64,000 bases of DNA from an uncultured Chitinophagaceae bacterium (GCA_937862815.1 CALMED010000034.1:35649-99648); one strand, 5' to 3'; shown: positions 19,114 to 28,758, numbered from the stretch's first letter. Numbers and translations are program-made. The notes: generated by a model not told the origin, from the letters alone.

Positions 19114-19707
19114 TTATTGGATCAGTTTAACGATCTGGTCAAGCGGGATGGTTTCTGCCAGTTTAAGGATTTCGGTATCGCTGGTCTCTTCGACTTTGAA
19201 GGTGAAGAGGGCGTTGCCGAGCGGGATGTTGATGTTGTAATGGATTTTACCGTCCGAAGAAGTTTCGCGTTGCAACTGTCCCTTGTAACCTTTGATGCGG
19301 ATGAGTTTGGTGTTGCCATCGCTTACCATGCCTCCCAGCATGGGTGTGTTCAGAAACATGTTGATCGTTGCAATCATGGGCGAATTGCCTATAATGGAAA
19401 GATCCGCCTTGCGGGTGGTGCCCCAGGTGCGGTGGATGGTGGTGCCCAGGAAGCCGGCATTGGTGGTGACGTTGTCATCTTTTACATTCACCGCCAGATC
19501 GCCCATCTGTTGCGGCAGCAGTTTCAGTACTTCCTTGCCTACAATCAGGTCCACTTCCTGCATGGCCTGCATGAGTGCAAAATGCGCTTCTTCCAGTTTG
19601 CCGGCCGTGTACGCTGAACGGGCATTGTTGATAGCGGCCTGGAAATTCTGGCTGTGTGCTGTAACAACTGCCAGTAAAAGAAACGGTATCAGAAACAGCT
19701 TGCTCAT
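19114..19707 (-). CDS. Small secreted protein of unknown function (paralog of next gene)
   Basis: A 197-residue protein with a signal peptide (MSKLFLIPFLLLAVVTAHSQ). The mature part opens with an alpha-helical, TPR-like segment (ARSAYTAGKLEEAHFALMQAM), then GKEVLKLLPQQMGDL, and ends in a beta-rich domain with IPLGNALFTFKVEE. These same landmarks recur in the next gene upstream, so the two are paralogs. They are 26 nt apart and probably cotranscribed, this one second. I do not recognise the function; periplasmic or surface location is inferred from the signal. Confidence 0.75.
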   Translation of the reverse strand: MSKLFLIPFLLLAVVTAHSQNFQAAINNARSAYTAGKLEEAHFALMQAMQEVDLIVGKEVLKLLPQQMGDLAVNVKDDNVTTNAGFLGTTIHRTWGTTRKADLSIIGNSPMIATINMFLNTPMLGGMVSDGNTKLIRIKGYKGQLQRETSSDGKIHYNINIPLGNALFTFKVEETSDTEILKLAETIPLDQIVKLIQ

Positions 19708-19733
19708 AGTTGTAAATTGAGGTGTTTGAGTGA

Positions 19734-20519
19734 TTATTTTTCGCCCATCATTTTTTTGATGCCTTCAATGTCGAACGCATTTGCAGCAGCCATTACCTGC
19801 TCTTCCGAGTCGAAGTTGATGCATTCCCAAACTATTGAAGCCGACTGGCCCAATGGTACAATGAGGGTGTACCCCTTATTATCATCGTAAGTGATGATTG
19901 CCTTGTTGCCTTTCACCCGCACCTGCTTCACATTCTGTTCTTCATTGTTGGCCTGGGCGAATGCCGGGTTGAACAGGTACATATTCAGCACACCGGAGTA
20001 ATACACGTTGTTTCCGATGGTGAGCGTCAGTTGTTTTTCTTTGGTGTTTTTATAGACCGCCTGAATGGTCATGTTCTGAAAACCCCACTGGTTGCTGTAC
20101 ACCACGTTGCGCGTGGTGTCACGGTCCAGGTCGGTCACTTTATTGGGCAGCGACTTCAGAATTTGTTTTCCCAACTGGATTTCCACCCCCGTTAAGGCCT
20201 GCTGAATGGAGTAGCGGGCGTCGCTGTAATTACCTGTTTTAAACGAAGAGTCGGCTGCCTGCATCTGCTGTTGCACATCGGGCGGCGCTGTGTTCTTTAA
20301 CCCACCTCCTTTTTTGTTCGTTGGATTGTTGCTGCCAGGATTGTTGGCTGGTGGCTGGTTGTCGGGAACCCCGATGGCTTCATTCACTTTTTTCTCCACG
20401 GCTTTATCCACCGCTTTGTTTACCTTTTCTTTCAGCTTGTTCAGCACCTGTGTTTTTCCCGGCAGGGATAGGCCGGTGCTCAAGGCAATAACAAATGCCG
20501 CCCGGACGAGATGTTTCAT
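19734..20519 (-). CDS. Secreted protein of unknown function with Pro/Asn/Gly linker
   Basis: A 261-residue protein with a signal peptide, then a charged helix rich in Lys and Val (LNKLKEKVNKAVDKAVEKK), a low-complexity linker of Pro, Asn and Gly, and a C-terminal half homologous to the downstream gene: FKTGNYSDARYSIQQALTGVE, GKQILKSLPNKVTDLD and IVPLGQSASIVWECINF. The paired architecture suggests duplication followed by gain of the helix and linker. Function unknown. The region 20520-20645 is a divergent promoter spacer with the next gene. Confidence 0.75.
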   Translation of the reverse strand: MKHLVRAAFVIALSTGLSLPGKTQVLNKLKEKVNKAVDKAVEKKVNEAIGVPDNQPPANNPGSNNPTNKKGGGLKNTAPPDVQQQMQAADSSFKTGNYSDARYSIQQALTGVEIQLGKQILKSLPNKVTDLDRDTTRNVVYSNQWGFQNMTIQAVYKNTKEKQLTLTIGNNVYYSGVLNMYLFNPAFAQANNEEQNVKQVRVKGNKAIITYDDNKGYTLIVPLGQSASIVWECINFDSEEQVMAAANAFDIEGIKKMMGEK

Positions 20520-20645
20520 GTTACGTGTTTTTATGGCATGTTAAATGTAAAACATACGCCCCCCGATTGCAACAAAAAGTTATACACCAACCGTAATGGG
20601 TGGGCACTGCTTTGTAAATCTGAAATATTTTTCTAACATTATGGC

Positions 20646-21320
20646 ATGAAATTCATCTTTCGTTCCGGACGCCACTGCCTGTTGGCTGTCCTTTTTTCTC
20701 CCATCGCGGTATTAGCGCAGGAAGTAAAGCATCCCACAGCCACGATCAAGCGGTTTTATTACCTGTCGGTTGCCGCGGCCAACCATCATTCTGCCTTTCC
20801 GTTTTCCCGTTTCAGTGGTCTGGCTACCGGGCCGTTTCATCCCGGCTTTGAAGTGGGCACCGGGTTCGACTGGAAGGTGCGGTCCAAACACGACTGGTAC
20901 CAGGATTTTCGCCTCGGTTATTTTTATCACCGTTTTCTGCAGCATGGCATTCCCCTGTACACCTCCATCGGCTACCGGTACAAGTTTTCACCGGCCTGGA
21001 ACGCACATGCCAGTCTGGGTGCCGGCTACCTGCATTCCATTCCGGCCGTGGAGCGCTTCCGTTTAAACGGGGAAGGGGAGTATGAAAAAGTGAACAACCT
21101 GGGTCGTATGCAGGGGATGGCGGCCTTTAACCTGGGGACCGGCTACAAATTTGCTGCAGGTAAAGCAAACGGATTGGAATTGTTTGTGGATTACCAGCAA
21201 CGCCTGCAGTTTCCCTTTGTGAAGAAGTATGCACCCTTGTTTCCCTACAACAGCCTGCAAATAGGGGTGAAGAAGCATTATGATTTCACCTGCAAGAAGA
21301 AGGCCGGCAAAACCGGTTAA
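20646..21320 (+). CDS. Predicted small outer-membrane beta-barrel protein
   Basis: A 224-residue protein with a probable signal peptide ending near AVLAQ (about residue 25). The rest shows alternating aromatic/glycine strands (FRLGYFYHRF, LYTSIGYRYKF, AHASLGAGYLH, LELFVDYQQRLQF) typical of an 8-strand-class barrel. The C-terminus is Lys-rich and contains one Cys. No family recognised. It is followed 30 nt later by the lipoprotein gene on the same strand. Confidence 0.65.
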   Translation: MKFIFRSGRHCLLAVLFSPIAVLAQEVKHPTATIKRFYYLSVAAANHHSAFPFSRFSGLATGPFHPGFEVGTGFDWKVRSKHDWYQDFRLGYFYHRFLQHGIPLYTSIGYRYKFSPAWNAHASLGAGYLHSIPAVERFRLNGEGEYEKVNNLGRMQGMAAFNLGTGYKFAAGKANGLELFVDYQQRLQFPFVKKYAPLFPYNSLQIGVKKHYDFTCKKKAGKTG

Positions 21321-21350
21321 CGAATAACAACCTATTACAACGCATTTTAT

Positions 21351-22541
21351 ATGAATCGCCTGCTTTTTTTCGTCCTCGTCATTCTAAGCCTGACCACGGC
21401 CTGCCGCAAGCCTTACATTGAGGCGGGTACGGTTTTGTCGGACACCGTTCCCTGGGCCGACAGCAGCAACCGGCATCCGAAGAACGCCGTGTACCGGGCC
21501 CTGCTCGATAAATACAAGCGACTGGGTTTTCCCGGTATTTCATTGCTGATCAACGACCGCTTTGGTACCTGGGTGGGTAGCGCGGGGTATGCCGATCTGA
21601 AGGCTAAAACACCCTTTGGAGTATCGCAGGTAAGTAAGGCGGCCAGCATTACCAAACTGATGCTGGGCACCACGGTGTTTAAAATCATTGAGGACTCCGT
21701 TAATACAAAGCTGGGATATGGCTTTTTAGATGATCCCATCAGCAAGTGGCTCCCGGCCCGGGTGGTGGATCAATTGCCGAACGGGCGCCAGATTACACTC
21801 GGAGATTGTATGAAGCATGAAACGGGCCTTCCCGATGTGATTGAAGAAATACCCTTTTACCTCGCCATCGTGAACGAACCGGTTAAAGCCTGGAAGCCGG
21901 AAGAGTTGTTGGAATTTATTAATGGCAAGAAAGCATTGTTTCGTCCACGCGACTCAGCATCCTACAGTAACACCAACACCATTTTGGTTGCCATGGTAGT
22001 TGAGGCCGCTACGAAGCAGAAGCACAGCAGCCTGATGCGCAAGTATGTGTTTGCTCCGCTGGGCATGAACCAGACCTTTTACCAGCCGCACGACCCGTTG
22101 CCCCGCACAACGGCACAGGGGTACTATGATTTGTACAACAACGGCACGTTGGTGAATGTGGGGAATATTACTACGGGCAGTGGGAATGGATACGGCGGAC
22201 TGTTCAGCACCGTATTCGACTTGTGGAAGTTTACCGATGCCATGTATCTGAAGAAAACGGTGCTAACGCAAAAGTCGCTCGACAAAATGAACACCTGGGG
22301 GCAGGATGACCCGCCCAACCGCTACGGTTATGGCAGCATGCTTAAATACATTGCCCGCGGTGTGGATGCCGGGGTGGGCCATTCGGGCCGCGACTTTGGC
22401 CACAGCGGCAACTTGTTTTATTTTCCCAGCCGCGGCGTTTCGCATTGCTTCTTACTCAATTACGGCACCGATGGCGACAGCGAACTGCGGAAAGTGTTCC
22501 GGCAGTTTGAGCAGGAGTTGCTGGATGTGACGTTTCAGTAA
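21351..22541 (+). CDS. Serine beta-lactamase-class hydrolase, lipoprotein
   Basis: A 396-residue protein of the class C beta-lactamase / penicillin-binding fold. A lipobox (LSLTTAC, Cys18) predicts membrane anchoring. The catalytic S-x-x-K is Ser99-Ile-Thr-Lys102, the Tyr-x-Asn is Tyr205-Ser-Asn207, and a third motif HSG appears near residue 350 (GHSGNLFYF). Such proteins are usually peptidases or esterases acting on peptidoglycan-like or ester substrates; real beta-lactamase activity is not implied. Confidence 0.87.
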   Translation: MNRLLFFVLVILSLTTACRKPYIEAGTVLSDTVPWADSSNRHPKNAVYRALLDKYKRLGFPGISLLINDRFGTWVGSAGYADLKAKTPFGVSQVSKAASITKLMLGTTVFKIIEDSVNTKLGYGFLDDPISKWLPARVVDQLPNGRQITLGDCMKHETGLPDVIEEIPFYLAIVNEPVKAWKPEELLEFINGKKALFRPRDSASYSNTNTILVAMVVEAATKQKHSSLMRKYVFAPLGMNQTFYQPHDPLPRTTAQGYYDLYNNGTLVNVGNITTGSGNGYGGLFSTVFDLWKFTDAMYLKKTVLTQKSLDKMNTWGQDDPPNRYGYGSMLKYIARGVDAGVGHSGRDFGHSGNLFYFPSRGVSHCFLLNYGTDGDSELRKVFRQFEQELLDVTFQ

Positions 22542-22745
22542 AGGTGAAATTTTGGGCTTTTTTCGACATCAGACTATTTTTATGTTGAGGATTTCGACAC
22601 GAATACGTTTTTCTTGCCAGCCTGTAATTCTATTATTTGATTCGATGGCGAAAAGTATTGAATATATCATCTTTTCGATATTCTTTAGTTTTGATTGATA
22701 GGGCTCGAAGCCCCCAGCCAATTTGAAAAGCCCGCTGCCCACGGG

Positions 22746-22864
22746 CTGCCGTGCCCGGAAGGTGGCGGCCCCAAGCCGCCAGTGCCGACCGCCGCAGGAG
22801 GGTCGGTACCGGAGCGAAGCGGAGCCTGCAGGGGACGGAACAACTGCTGCCACGGGCACCGCAG
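22746..22864. ncRNA. GC-rich foldable element, candidate structured RNA or repeat
   Basis: Arms CTGCCGTGCCCG (22746-22757) and CGGGCACCGCAG (22853-22864) are complementary with one mismatch and enclose two further hairpins: TGGCGGC/GCCGCCA (22763-22769 / 22775-22781) and CCGACC/GGTCGG (22785-22790 / 22801-22806). This gives a multibranch fold of 119 nt. No promoter or coding frame is evident, and it lies upstream of the sufB promoter, so it is not the sufB leader. It could be a small RNA, a terminator-like region of the lipoprotein gene, or a dispersed repeat. Confidence 0.4.
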
Positions 22865-22927
22865 CTCACAGCCCCCAATTCCCCACACCCAATCCCCAAT
22901 GCTGCAAATTTTTCTTATTTCAAACCT

Positions 22928-22951
22928 TATTTATACTTTTTTGTATAAATA
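22928..22951. promoter_or_regulatory. Perfect 9-bp-arm palindrome, predicted operator of the suf operon
   Basis: TATTTATAC, six T, then GTATAAATA: a 24-bp inverted repeat with perfect arms, placed 5 bp before the -7 box at 22957-22964 and covering the -33 region. A repressor bound here would block RNA polymerase. The operon's last gene encodes an Rrf2-type regulator with three cysteines, which is the natural candidate; the pairing is inference. Confidence 0.6.
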
Positions 22952-22956
22952 GCCCG

Positions 22957-22964
22957 TACCTTTG
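22957..22964 (+). promoter_or_regulatory. TACCTTTG -7 box of the suf operon
   Basis: Exact TAnnTTTG match, 54 nt before the sufB ATG, next to the palindrome described above. Confidence 0.6.
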
Positions 22965-23018
22965 CGGCACGAAATTATTGTAGAGTCTTTTTAGTAAACT
23001 GATTAAACAAAACCCGCT

Positions 23019-24464
23019 ATGAGTGAGATGCTGACCACCCTGGAGCAAACCGCCCTGAGTGAGTACAAGTATGGTTGGGTGACCAACATCGAGGCCGACG
23101 AAGCGCCTCCCGGACTGAATGAAGACATTATCCGCTTCATCAGCGCCAAGAAAAATGAGCCCGAATGGATGCTGGAGTGGCGCCTGAAGGCCTTCCGCCA
23201 GTGGCAGAAAATGGACGTGCCCCGCTGGCCCAATGTGCAGTATCCTGATGTTGATTTTCAGGCAATTAAGTATTACAGTGCCCCCAAGCAGAAAAAAACA
23301 CTGAACAGCCTGGATGAAGTGGATCCCGAACTGCGGGCCACCTTTGAAAAGCTGGGCATTTCGCTCGACGAGCAGAAGCGCCTTACCGGCGTAGCGGTGG
23401 ATGCGGTGATTGACTCCGTTTCGGTGGCCACCACCTTCAAGACGCAGCTGGCCGAGATGGGCATCATCTTCTGCAGCATGAGCGAGGCCATCCAGGAACA
23501 CCCCGAACTCATCCGGAAATGGCTGGGCAGCGTGGTACCGGTGACCGATAATTTCTACTCCGCTCTCAACAGCGCGGTGTTCAGCGATGGCAGTTTCTGC
23601 TACATTCCCAGGGGCGTGAAATGCCCCATGGAACTGAGTACCTACTTCCGCATCAACGCAGCCGGTACCGGGCAGTTTGAGCGTACGCTCATTGTCGCCG
23701 AAGAAGGCAGTTACGTAAGCTACCTCGAGGGCTGTACCGCCCCCCAACGCGACGAAAACCAGCTGCACGCCGCCGTGGTGGAAATTGTGGCGCTGGACAA
23801 TGCCGAAGTGAAATACAGCACTGTGCAAAACTGGTACCCCGGTGATAAGGAAGGAAAGGGTGGCATCTACAATTTTGTAACCAAGCGGGGCATCTGCGCC
23901 GGTGTGAATTCCAAGATCAGCTGGACGCAGGTGGAAACCGGCAGCGCCGTTACCTGGAAATATCCTTCTGTAATTCTGAAGGGCGATAACAGTGTGGGCG
24001 AATTCTACAGCGTGGCCGTTACCAATAACCATCAGCAAGCCGATACGGGTACCAAGATGATGCACATCGGGAAGAACACCCGCAGCCGCATTGTATCGAA
24101 AGGTATTTCGGCCGGCTTCAGCCATAACTCGTACCGCGGCCTCGTGCAAGTGGGCAAGAACGCGGTGAATGCCCGCAACTTTTCGCAGTGCGACAGTCTG
24201 CTCCTGGGCGATAAATGCGGTGCGCATACCTTCCCTTACATTGAAGTGAAAAACAGCACCGCCCAGGTGGAACACGAAGCCACTACTTCTAAAATTGGTG
24301 AAGACCAGATTTTCTATTGCAATCAGCGTGGACTGGATACAGAAACCGCTGTAGCCTTAATCATCAATGGTTTTGCCAAGGAAGTGATGAACCAGCTGCC
24401 CATGGAGTTTGCAGTCGAAGCCCAGAAGCTGCTGGCCATCTCCCTCGAAGGAAGCGTCGGATAA
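23019..24464 (+). CDS. sufB: Fe-S cluster assembly scaffold SufB
   Basis: A 481-residue protein of normal length. Family blocks are present: [18 protein letters not shown] near the N-terminus, [43 protein letters not shown] and [24 protein letters not shown], the last containing the conserved Cys region of the SufB core. It forms the SufBC2D scaffold on which Fe-S clusters are built in the cytoplasm. First gene of an eight-gene operon behind the palindromic operator. Confidence 0.98.
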   Translation: MSEMLTTLEQTALSEYKYGWVTNIEADEAPPGLNEDIIRFISAKKNEPEWMLEWRLKAFRQWQKMDVPRWPNVQYPDVDFQAIKYYSAPKQKKTLNSLDEVDPELRATFEKLGISLDEQKRLTGVAVDAVIDSVSVATTFKTQLAEMGIIFCSMSEAIQEHPELIRKWLGSVVPVTDNFYSALNSAVFSDGSFCYIPRGVKCPMELSTYFRINAAGTGQFERTLIVAEEGSYVSYLEGCTAPQRDENQLHAAVVEIVALDNAEVKYSTVQNWYPGDKEGKGGIYNFVTKRGICAGVNSKISWTQVETGSAVTWKYPSVILKGDNSVGEFYSVAVTNNHQQADTGTKMMHIGKNTRSRIVSKGISAGFSHNSYRGLVQVGKNAVNARNFSQCDSLLLGDKCGAHTFPYIEVKNSTAQVEHEATTSKIGEDQIFYCNQRGLDTETAVALIINGFAKEVMNQLPMEFAVEAQKLLAISLEGSVG

Positions 24465-24498
24465 TTTTCAAATTTTCAAATCATCAAATTTTCAAATT
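24465..24498. repeat. Short AT-rich direct repeats between sufB and sufC
   Basis: The 36-nt spacer consists almost wholly of repeated TTTTCAAA-like words (four copies, one altered to ATCATCAAA). No coding or clear regulatory role is seen. Confidence 0.6.
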
Positions 24499-24500
24499 AT

Positions 24501-25265
24501 ATGTTATCAATAAAAAATCTGCAGGCCCGTATTGAAGAGAAAGAAATTCTCAAGGGTATCAACCTGGATATCAAACCCGGCGAAGTACATGCCATCATGG
24601 GTCCGAATGGCAGTGGCAAATCTACTTTAGCCTCTGTGTTGGCAGGTCGTAGTGATTATGAAGTAACCGGCGGTGAAGTGGAGTTCAACGGCAAAGACCT
24701 GCTGGAAATGGCCCCCGAAGACCGTTCGCGGGAGGGCTTGTTCCTGGCTTTTCAGTACCCGGTTGAAATTCCGGGCGTAAGCACCACCAATTTTATTAAA
24801 ACGGCCGTAAACGAAATCCGCAAGTACCGCGGCGAAGAACCGATGGATGCGGTGGAGTTCCTGAAGAAGATGAAGGAAACGATGAAGCTGGTGGAAATAG
24901 ACCAGAGTCTGCTCAGCCGTTCGCTCAACGAAGGATTCAGTGGTGGCGAGAAAAAACGAAATGAAATTTTCCAGATGGCAATGCTGGAACCCTCACTGGC
25001 CATTTTGGATGAAACTGACAGCGGGCTGGACATTGACGCCCTGCGTATTGTAGCCGAAGGCGTGAACAAGCTGCGGGACGGTAACCGCTCATTCCTGGTA
25101 ATCACCCACTACCAGCGTTTGCTGGATTACATCGTTCCCGACCATGTGCACGTGCTGTACAAAGGCCGCATTGTAAAAAGCGGTGGAAAAGAACTGGCGC
25201 TGGAACTGGAAGAGAAGGGTTATGATTTTATTAAAGAAGAGCTGGGCGAAACTGTGGAGGCTTAA
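24501..25265 (+). CDS. sufC: Fe-S assembly ATPase SufC
   Basis: A 254-residue ABC-type ATPase. Walker A is GPNGSGKST (residues ~34-42), the signature region reads [15 protein letters not shown], and Walker B is [12 protein letters not shown], with the SufC-type [12 protein letters not shown] rather than the DEP of transporters. It powers conformational changes in SufBC2D. It starts 36 nt after sufB across an AT-rich repeat spacer. Confidence 0.98.
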   Translation: MLSIKNLQARIEEKEILKGINLDIKPGEVHAIMGPNGSGKSTLASVLAGRSDYEVTGGEVEFNGKDLLEMAPEDRSREGLFLAFQYPVEIPGVSTTNFIKTAVNEIRKYRGEEPMDAVEFLKKMKETMKLVEIDQSLLSRSLNEGFSGGEKKRNEIFQMAMLEPSLAILDETDSGLDIDALRIVAEGVNKLRDGNRSFLVITHYQRLLDYIVPDHVHVLYKGRIVKSGGKELALELEEKGYDFIKEELGETVEA

Positions 25266-25329
25266 CAAGTACCGGTACCTGTCCTTACAGTTTAACCCGA
25301 CGCGCCCTGCGTGCTAAAACAGAAATAAG

Positions 25330-26637
25330 ATGTCAGACGTAAAAGAGTTAATACAGAATAAATTCAGCAAGGAGCCATTTGGTGGAAATGGTTCGCTGCA
25401 GGCATTAAGCCAGCAGGGAATTCAATTGTTCAATGAACAGGGTATCCCCACCGTAAAGCATGAGGAATGGAAATACACCCGTATTTCCGGTGTGTTGAAT
25501 AAGCCCTTCACGTATGCTGTGGATGTTACCGCTGTAACTGCAGCTGATGTAGACGCGGTACGTTTGCCCGGTCATGAAACAGCTAATGAGCTGGTATTCA
25601 TCAATGGCATTTATCATGCAGAGCTTTCCACCATCCGTTCTGCTGCTGATGAGTTGGTGATACTGCCGCTGAGCGAAGCGGTGAAAGGTGAATACAAATC
25701 AATTATTGACGGTAACCTTGGCCATAGCGCCAGGTACCACGCCGATGGCATCAATGCCATGAGCAATGCCTTTGCCTACCAGGGATTGTTCATAGCGGTG
25801 AAAAAGAACAAGGTGCTGAAGCATCCGCTGTATTGTTATTACATCAACGATGCCCGGATTGCCGGCATATTGTCGCAACCACGTACCCTGATCCATGTGG
25901 GTGTGAATGCGGAGGTTTTTCTGGTGGAGGAAGAAATTACTTTGGGAGCCGGCGATTCGTTTACAAACCGTGTAAGCGAACTGGTGGTGGAAGAAAATGC
26001 CAACGTGCATATTTATAAAATTCAGAATGAAGACAGCCACAGCAGTTGCGTGAAAACCACGCACGTGCGCCAGGTGGGTGTCAGCAAGGTAAACTCCGTT
26101 ACCCTTACCCTGAACGGCGGTATGATCCGCAATAACCTCAACTTCATTCTTGATGCGCCGGGTTGCGAAAGTCACATGTATGGTTTGTATTGCGTGAAAG
26201 GTGAAACGCATGTGGATAATCACACCATTGTGGACAATGTGATGCCTAATAGTTTCAGCAATGAGCTGTACAAAGGCATCGTTGATGAAAACGCGACTGC
26301 GGTATTCAATGGAAAAATATTTGTGCGCCAGGATGCCCAGAAAACCAACGCGTACCAGAGTAACAAGAATATTTTATTGAGCGATACTGCCAGTGTGAAC
26401 ACAAAGCCGCAGCTGGAAATTTTTGCGGATGATGTGAAGTGTTCCCATGGTTGTACGGTGGGGCGGCTGGATGAAGAAGCGTTGTTCTACCTCAAGGCAA
26501 GGGGTATTGGCGATATGGAAGCGAAAGCGTTGCTGCTGCATGCCTTTGCGGGTGAAGTTCTGGAAAAGATTGAACTGGAGCCCATACGTGCGTATGCCGA
26601 TCAGATAATTTCGGAGCGGTTGGGTTTTGAATTGTAA
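25330..26637 (+). CDS. sufD: Fe-S cluster assembly protein SufD
   Basis: A 435-residue SufB/SufD-fold protein. The N-terminal region carries the HEEWKYTRISG motif typical of SufD, and the C-terminal half has the beta-helix core ending in CSHGCTVGRLDEEALFYLKARGI, which matches SufD and holds the His involved in cluster formation. It pairs with SufB and SufC in the scaffold complex. The 64-nt gap before it and 102-nt gap after it are larger than elsewhere in the operon. Confidence 0.96.
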   Translation: MSDVKELIQNKFSKEPFGGNGSLQALSQQGIQLFNEQGIPTVKHEEWKYTRISGVLNKPFTYAVDVTAVTAADVDAVRLPGHETANELVFINGIYHAELSTIRSAADELVILPLSEAVKGEYKSIIDGNLGHSARYHADGINAMSNAFAYQGLFIAVKKNKVLKHPLYCYYINDARIAGILSQPRTLIHVGVNAEVFLVEEEITLGAGDSFTNRVSELVVEENANVHIYKIQNEDSHSSCVKTTHVRQVGVSKVNSVTLTLNGGMIRNNLNFILDAPGCESHMYGLYCVKGETHVDNHTIVDNVMPNSFSNELYKGIVDENATAVFNGKIFVRQDAQKTNAYQSNKNILLSDTASVNTKPQLEIFADDVKCSHGCTVGRLDEEALFYLKARGIGDMEAKALLLHAFAGEVLEKIELEPIRAYADQIISERLGFEL

Positions 26638-26739
26638 GGAGAACCACAACGTGCACCAATAAATAGTTGGGCGGACAGAGACGTAGCTCCATATTCTTTG
26701 TGACTTGCTTCCGGCAAGTTGTGGTAAAAAAATGTAAAG

Positions 26740-27981
26740 ATGCGTGAAGTTTCAGTACCAGTAGCTTTCAATGTTGAGGCCATCCGGCAGCAGTTTCCCA
26801 TTCTGCAGCGGACGGTGAAAGGCAAGCCCCTGGTGTATTTTGATAATGCTGCTACTGCGCAGAAACCCAAAGTGGTGATTGATGCGTTAACGGAGTATTA
26901 CGAAAAATACAATGCCAACATTCACCGGGGCATTCATTCATTGGCCGAAGAAGCAACGGCTGCCTACGAGGCCACCCGGGATGCCGTGAAGCAATTTATT
27001 AATGCCGGCAGCCGGGAAGAGATTGTATTTACCCGGGGTGTAACGGAAAGCATTAATCTGGTGGCTTACAGCTGGGGTCGGGCAAACCTGCAGGCAGGGG
27101 ATGAAATCCTCATCAGTGGCATGGAGCATCACAGCAACATCGTTCCCTGGCAGCTGGTGGCAGAGCAAACAGGTGCTGTACTCAAAGTGATTCCGGTGGA
27201 TGACCGGGGTGAGTTGCAGATGGAACATTTTCGCCAACTGCTTTCCGGTAGAACAAAACTTGTTTCGGTGGTCCATGCCAGCAATTCGCTGGGTACCATC
27301 AATCCCGTAGAAGAAATAATTGCTGCCGCCCACAAGGCAGGAGCAGTGGTGCTGATTGACGGAGCGCAGTCTTCCGTTCACCTGGATATTGACGTGCAGC
27401 AGCTGGATTGCGACTTTTTTACCATCAGTTCGCACAAAGTATACGGTCCAACCGGTGTAGGTGTGTTGTACGGCAAGCGTGCCTTACTGGAAGGAATGCC
27501 TCCTTTTTTGGGCGGAGGTGAAATGATCCGGGATGTGAGTTTTGAAAAAAGCACATGGAACGATCTGCCCTATAAGTTTGAAGCCGGCACCCCCAATATT
27601 GCCGATACGGTTGCATTTAAAGCAGCAATTGATTTTGTACAGTCGGTAGGCAAGTCCACCGCACGTGCGCATGAAGAAGCACTTCTGCATCATGCCACGG
27701 CACAACTGGAGCAACTGGAAGGTGTTCGTCTGATAGGCACGGCCCGTAAAAAGGTAAGTGTGGCATCCTTTGTGGTGCAGGGTGTACACCCGCAGGACCT
27801 CGGTATTTTACTCGATAACCAGGGTGTAGCTGTACGCACCGGCCATCATTGTACACAACCCCTGATGCAGCGCTTTGGTATACCGGGTACCACCCGGGCC
27901 AGTTTTGCGATGTACAATACCAAGGAAGAAATAGATGTAATGATTGCTGCTTTGCAAAAAGCCATGAAACTGTTACGATGA
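26740..27981 (+). CDS. sufS: Cysteine desulfurase SufS
   Basis: A 413-residue class II cysteine desulfurase. PLP lysine is Lys233 (SSHKVYGPTG) and the persulfide-forming cysteine is Cys371 in RTGHHCTQPL, in the short loop typical of SufS rather than NifS/IscS. It removes sulfur from cysteine and hands it to SufE. Its stop overlaps the sufE start as ATGA, implying coupled translation of the two partners. Confidence 0.97.
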   Translation: MREVSVPVAFNVEAIRQQFPILQRTVKGKPLVYFDNAATAQKPKVVIDALTEYYEKYNANIHRGIHSLAEEATAAYEATRDAVKQFINAGSREEIVFTRGVTESINLVAYSWGRANLQAGDEILISGMEHHSNIVPWQLVAEQTGAVLKVIPVDDRGELQMEHFRQLLSGRTKLVSVVHASNSLGTINPVEEIIAAAHKAGAVVLIDGAQSSVHLDIDVQQLDCDFFTISSHKVYGPTGVGVLYGKRALLEGMPPFLGGGEMIRDVSFEKSTWNDLPYKFEAGTPNIADTVAFKAAIDFVQSVGKSTARAHEEALLHHATAQLEQLEGVRLIGTARKKVSVASFVVQGVHPQDLGILLDNQGVAVRTGHHCTQPLMQRFGIPGTTRASFAMYNTKEEIDVMIAALQKAMKLLR

Positions 27982-28424
27982 CCACAGAAAAGAAGATAGC
28001 AGACATTGAAACCGATATTGTGGAGGAGTTCGCCCTGTTTGACAGCTGGGACGAGAAGTATGAGTACATCATAGACATGGGCAAGAAGCTGAAGCCGCTG
28101 GAAGAGCAATACAAAAAGGACGAGAATAAAATCAAGGGCTGCCAGAGTACGGTGTGGATGATCAGTGAATTCCGGGATGGAAAAGTATGGTACCGTGCGG
28201 AGAGTGATGCGGTAATTGTGAAAGGACTGGTTAGTATGCTGATACGGGTGCTGAGCGGTCATTCGCCCAAGGAGATCCTGGATGCGGAACTCGGCTTTAT
28301 TGATAGGATTGGCATGAAACAGCACCTGGCTCAAACCCGCAGCAACGGACTGCTGGCGATGGTAAAGCAGATGAAGCTGGATGCCACTGTGTACCTGGCA
28401 CAACAACAACTGAATAGCAACTGA
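27978..28424 (+). CDS. sufE: Sulfur acceptor SufE
   Basis: A 148-residue protein starting at ATG 27978, inside the last codons of sufS. The acceptor is Cys55 in IKGCQSTVWM, the SufE signature. It accepts persulfide sulfur from SufS Cys and passes it to SufB. A frame extends further upstream inside sufS, but has no SufE features, so the ATG used here is preferred. Its stop overlaps the next start by one base (TGATG). Confidence 0.96.
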   Translation: MTTEKKIADIETDIVEEFALFDSWDEKYEYIIDMGKKLKPLEEQYKKDENKIKGCQSTVWMISEFRDGKVWYRAESDAVIVKGLVSMLIRVLSGHSPKEILDAELGFIDRIGMKQHLAQTRSNGLLAMVKQMKLDATVYLAQQQLNSN

Positions 28425-28741
28425 TGGCACCGGATAAAGCGATATTGCATCAAAAAATTATTGATAAGCTGCAGACCATTTTTGACCCGGAGCTTCCGGT
28501 GAATATTTATGACCTGGGCCTGATCTATAAAGTTGACATCAATGACAACGGGTATGTGCAGGTTACGATGACATTAACCGCCCCCAGCTGTCCGGCCGCA
28601 CAGTCACTCCCCGTGGAAGTGGATCAGAAAGTGCGGGAAGTGGAAGGGGTTACGGATGTGAATGTAATGATTACCTGGACACCCAAGTGGGAGAAGAGCA
28701 TGATGAGCGAAGTGGCGGCATTGGAGTTAGGATTCCTGTAA
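28424..28741 (+). CDS. SufT-like MIP18/DUF59 Fe-S assembly factor
   Basis: A 105-residue DUF59 protein with FDPELPVNIYDLGLIY and the conserved TAPSCPAA block, including Cys56. Family members (SufT, PaaD-like, CIA2) help mature Fe-S proteins. It is translationally coupled to sufE. The same domain forms the N-terminus of the Mrp protein at 34542, so the chromosome carries both a free and a fused form close together. I use no gene symbol because SufT identity is by family and context only. Confidence 0.92.
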   Translation: MAPDKAILHQKIIDKLQTIFDPELPVNIYDLGLIYKVDINDNGYVQVTMTLTAPSCPAAQSLPVEVDQKVREVEGVTDVNVMITWTPKWEKSMMSEVAALELGFL

Positions 28742-28758
28742 ATGTTAAAAACTGTATT

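Larger units (their letters stand above)
22542..23018. other. 477-bp intergenic region upstream of sufB
   Basis: No credible gene. From left to right it holds an AT-rich stretch, a small hairpin GGGCTCGAAGCCC (22701-22713), the foldable GC-rich element at 22746-22864, a C-rich low-complexity run of CCCCAAT-like words (about 22871-22900), then the palindrome and promoter of the suf operon at 22928-22964. Short frames on both strands lack family features. Confidence 0.7.

Noticed and set aside
21351..22541. Acquired beta-lactamase resistance gene
   Set aside because: The fold and SxxK are shared with many housekeeping peptidases and esterases; there is no mobile element or resistance context.
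22920..24275. 451-codon minus-strand open frame
   Set aside because: Antisense shadow of sufB, running into the suf promoter; His/Gly-rich composition with no family match.
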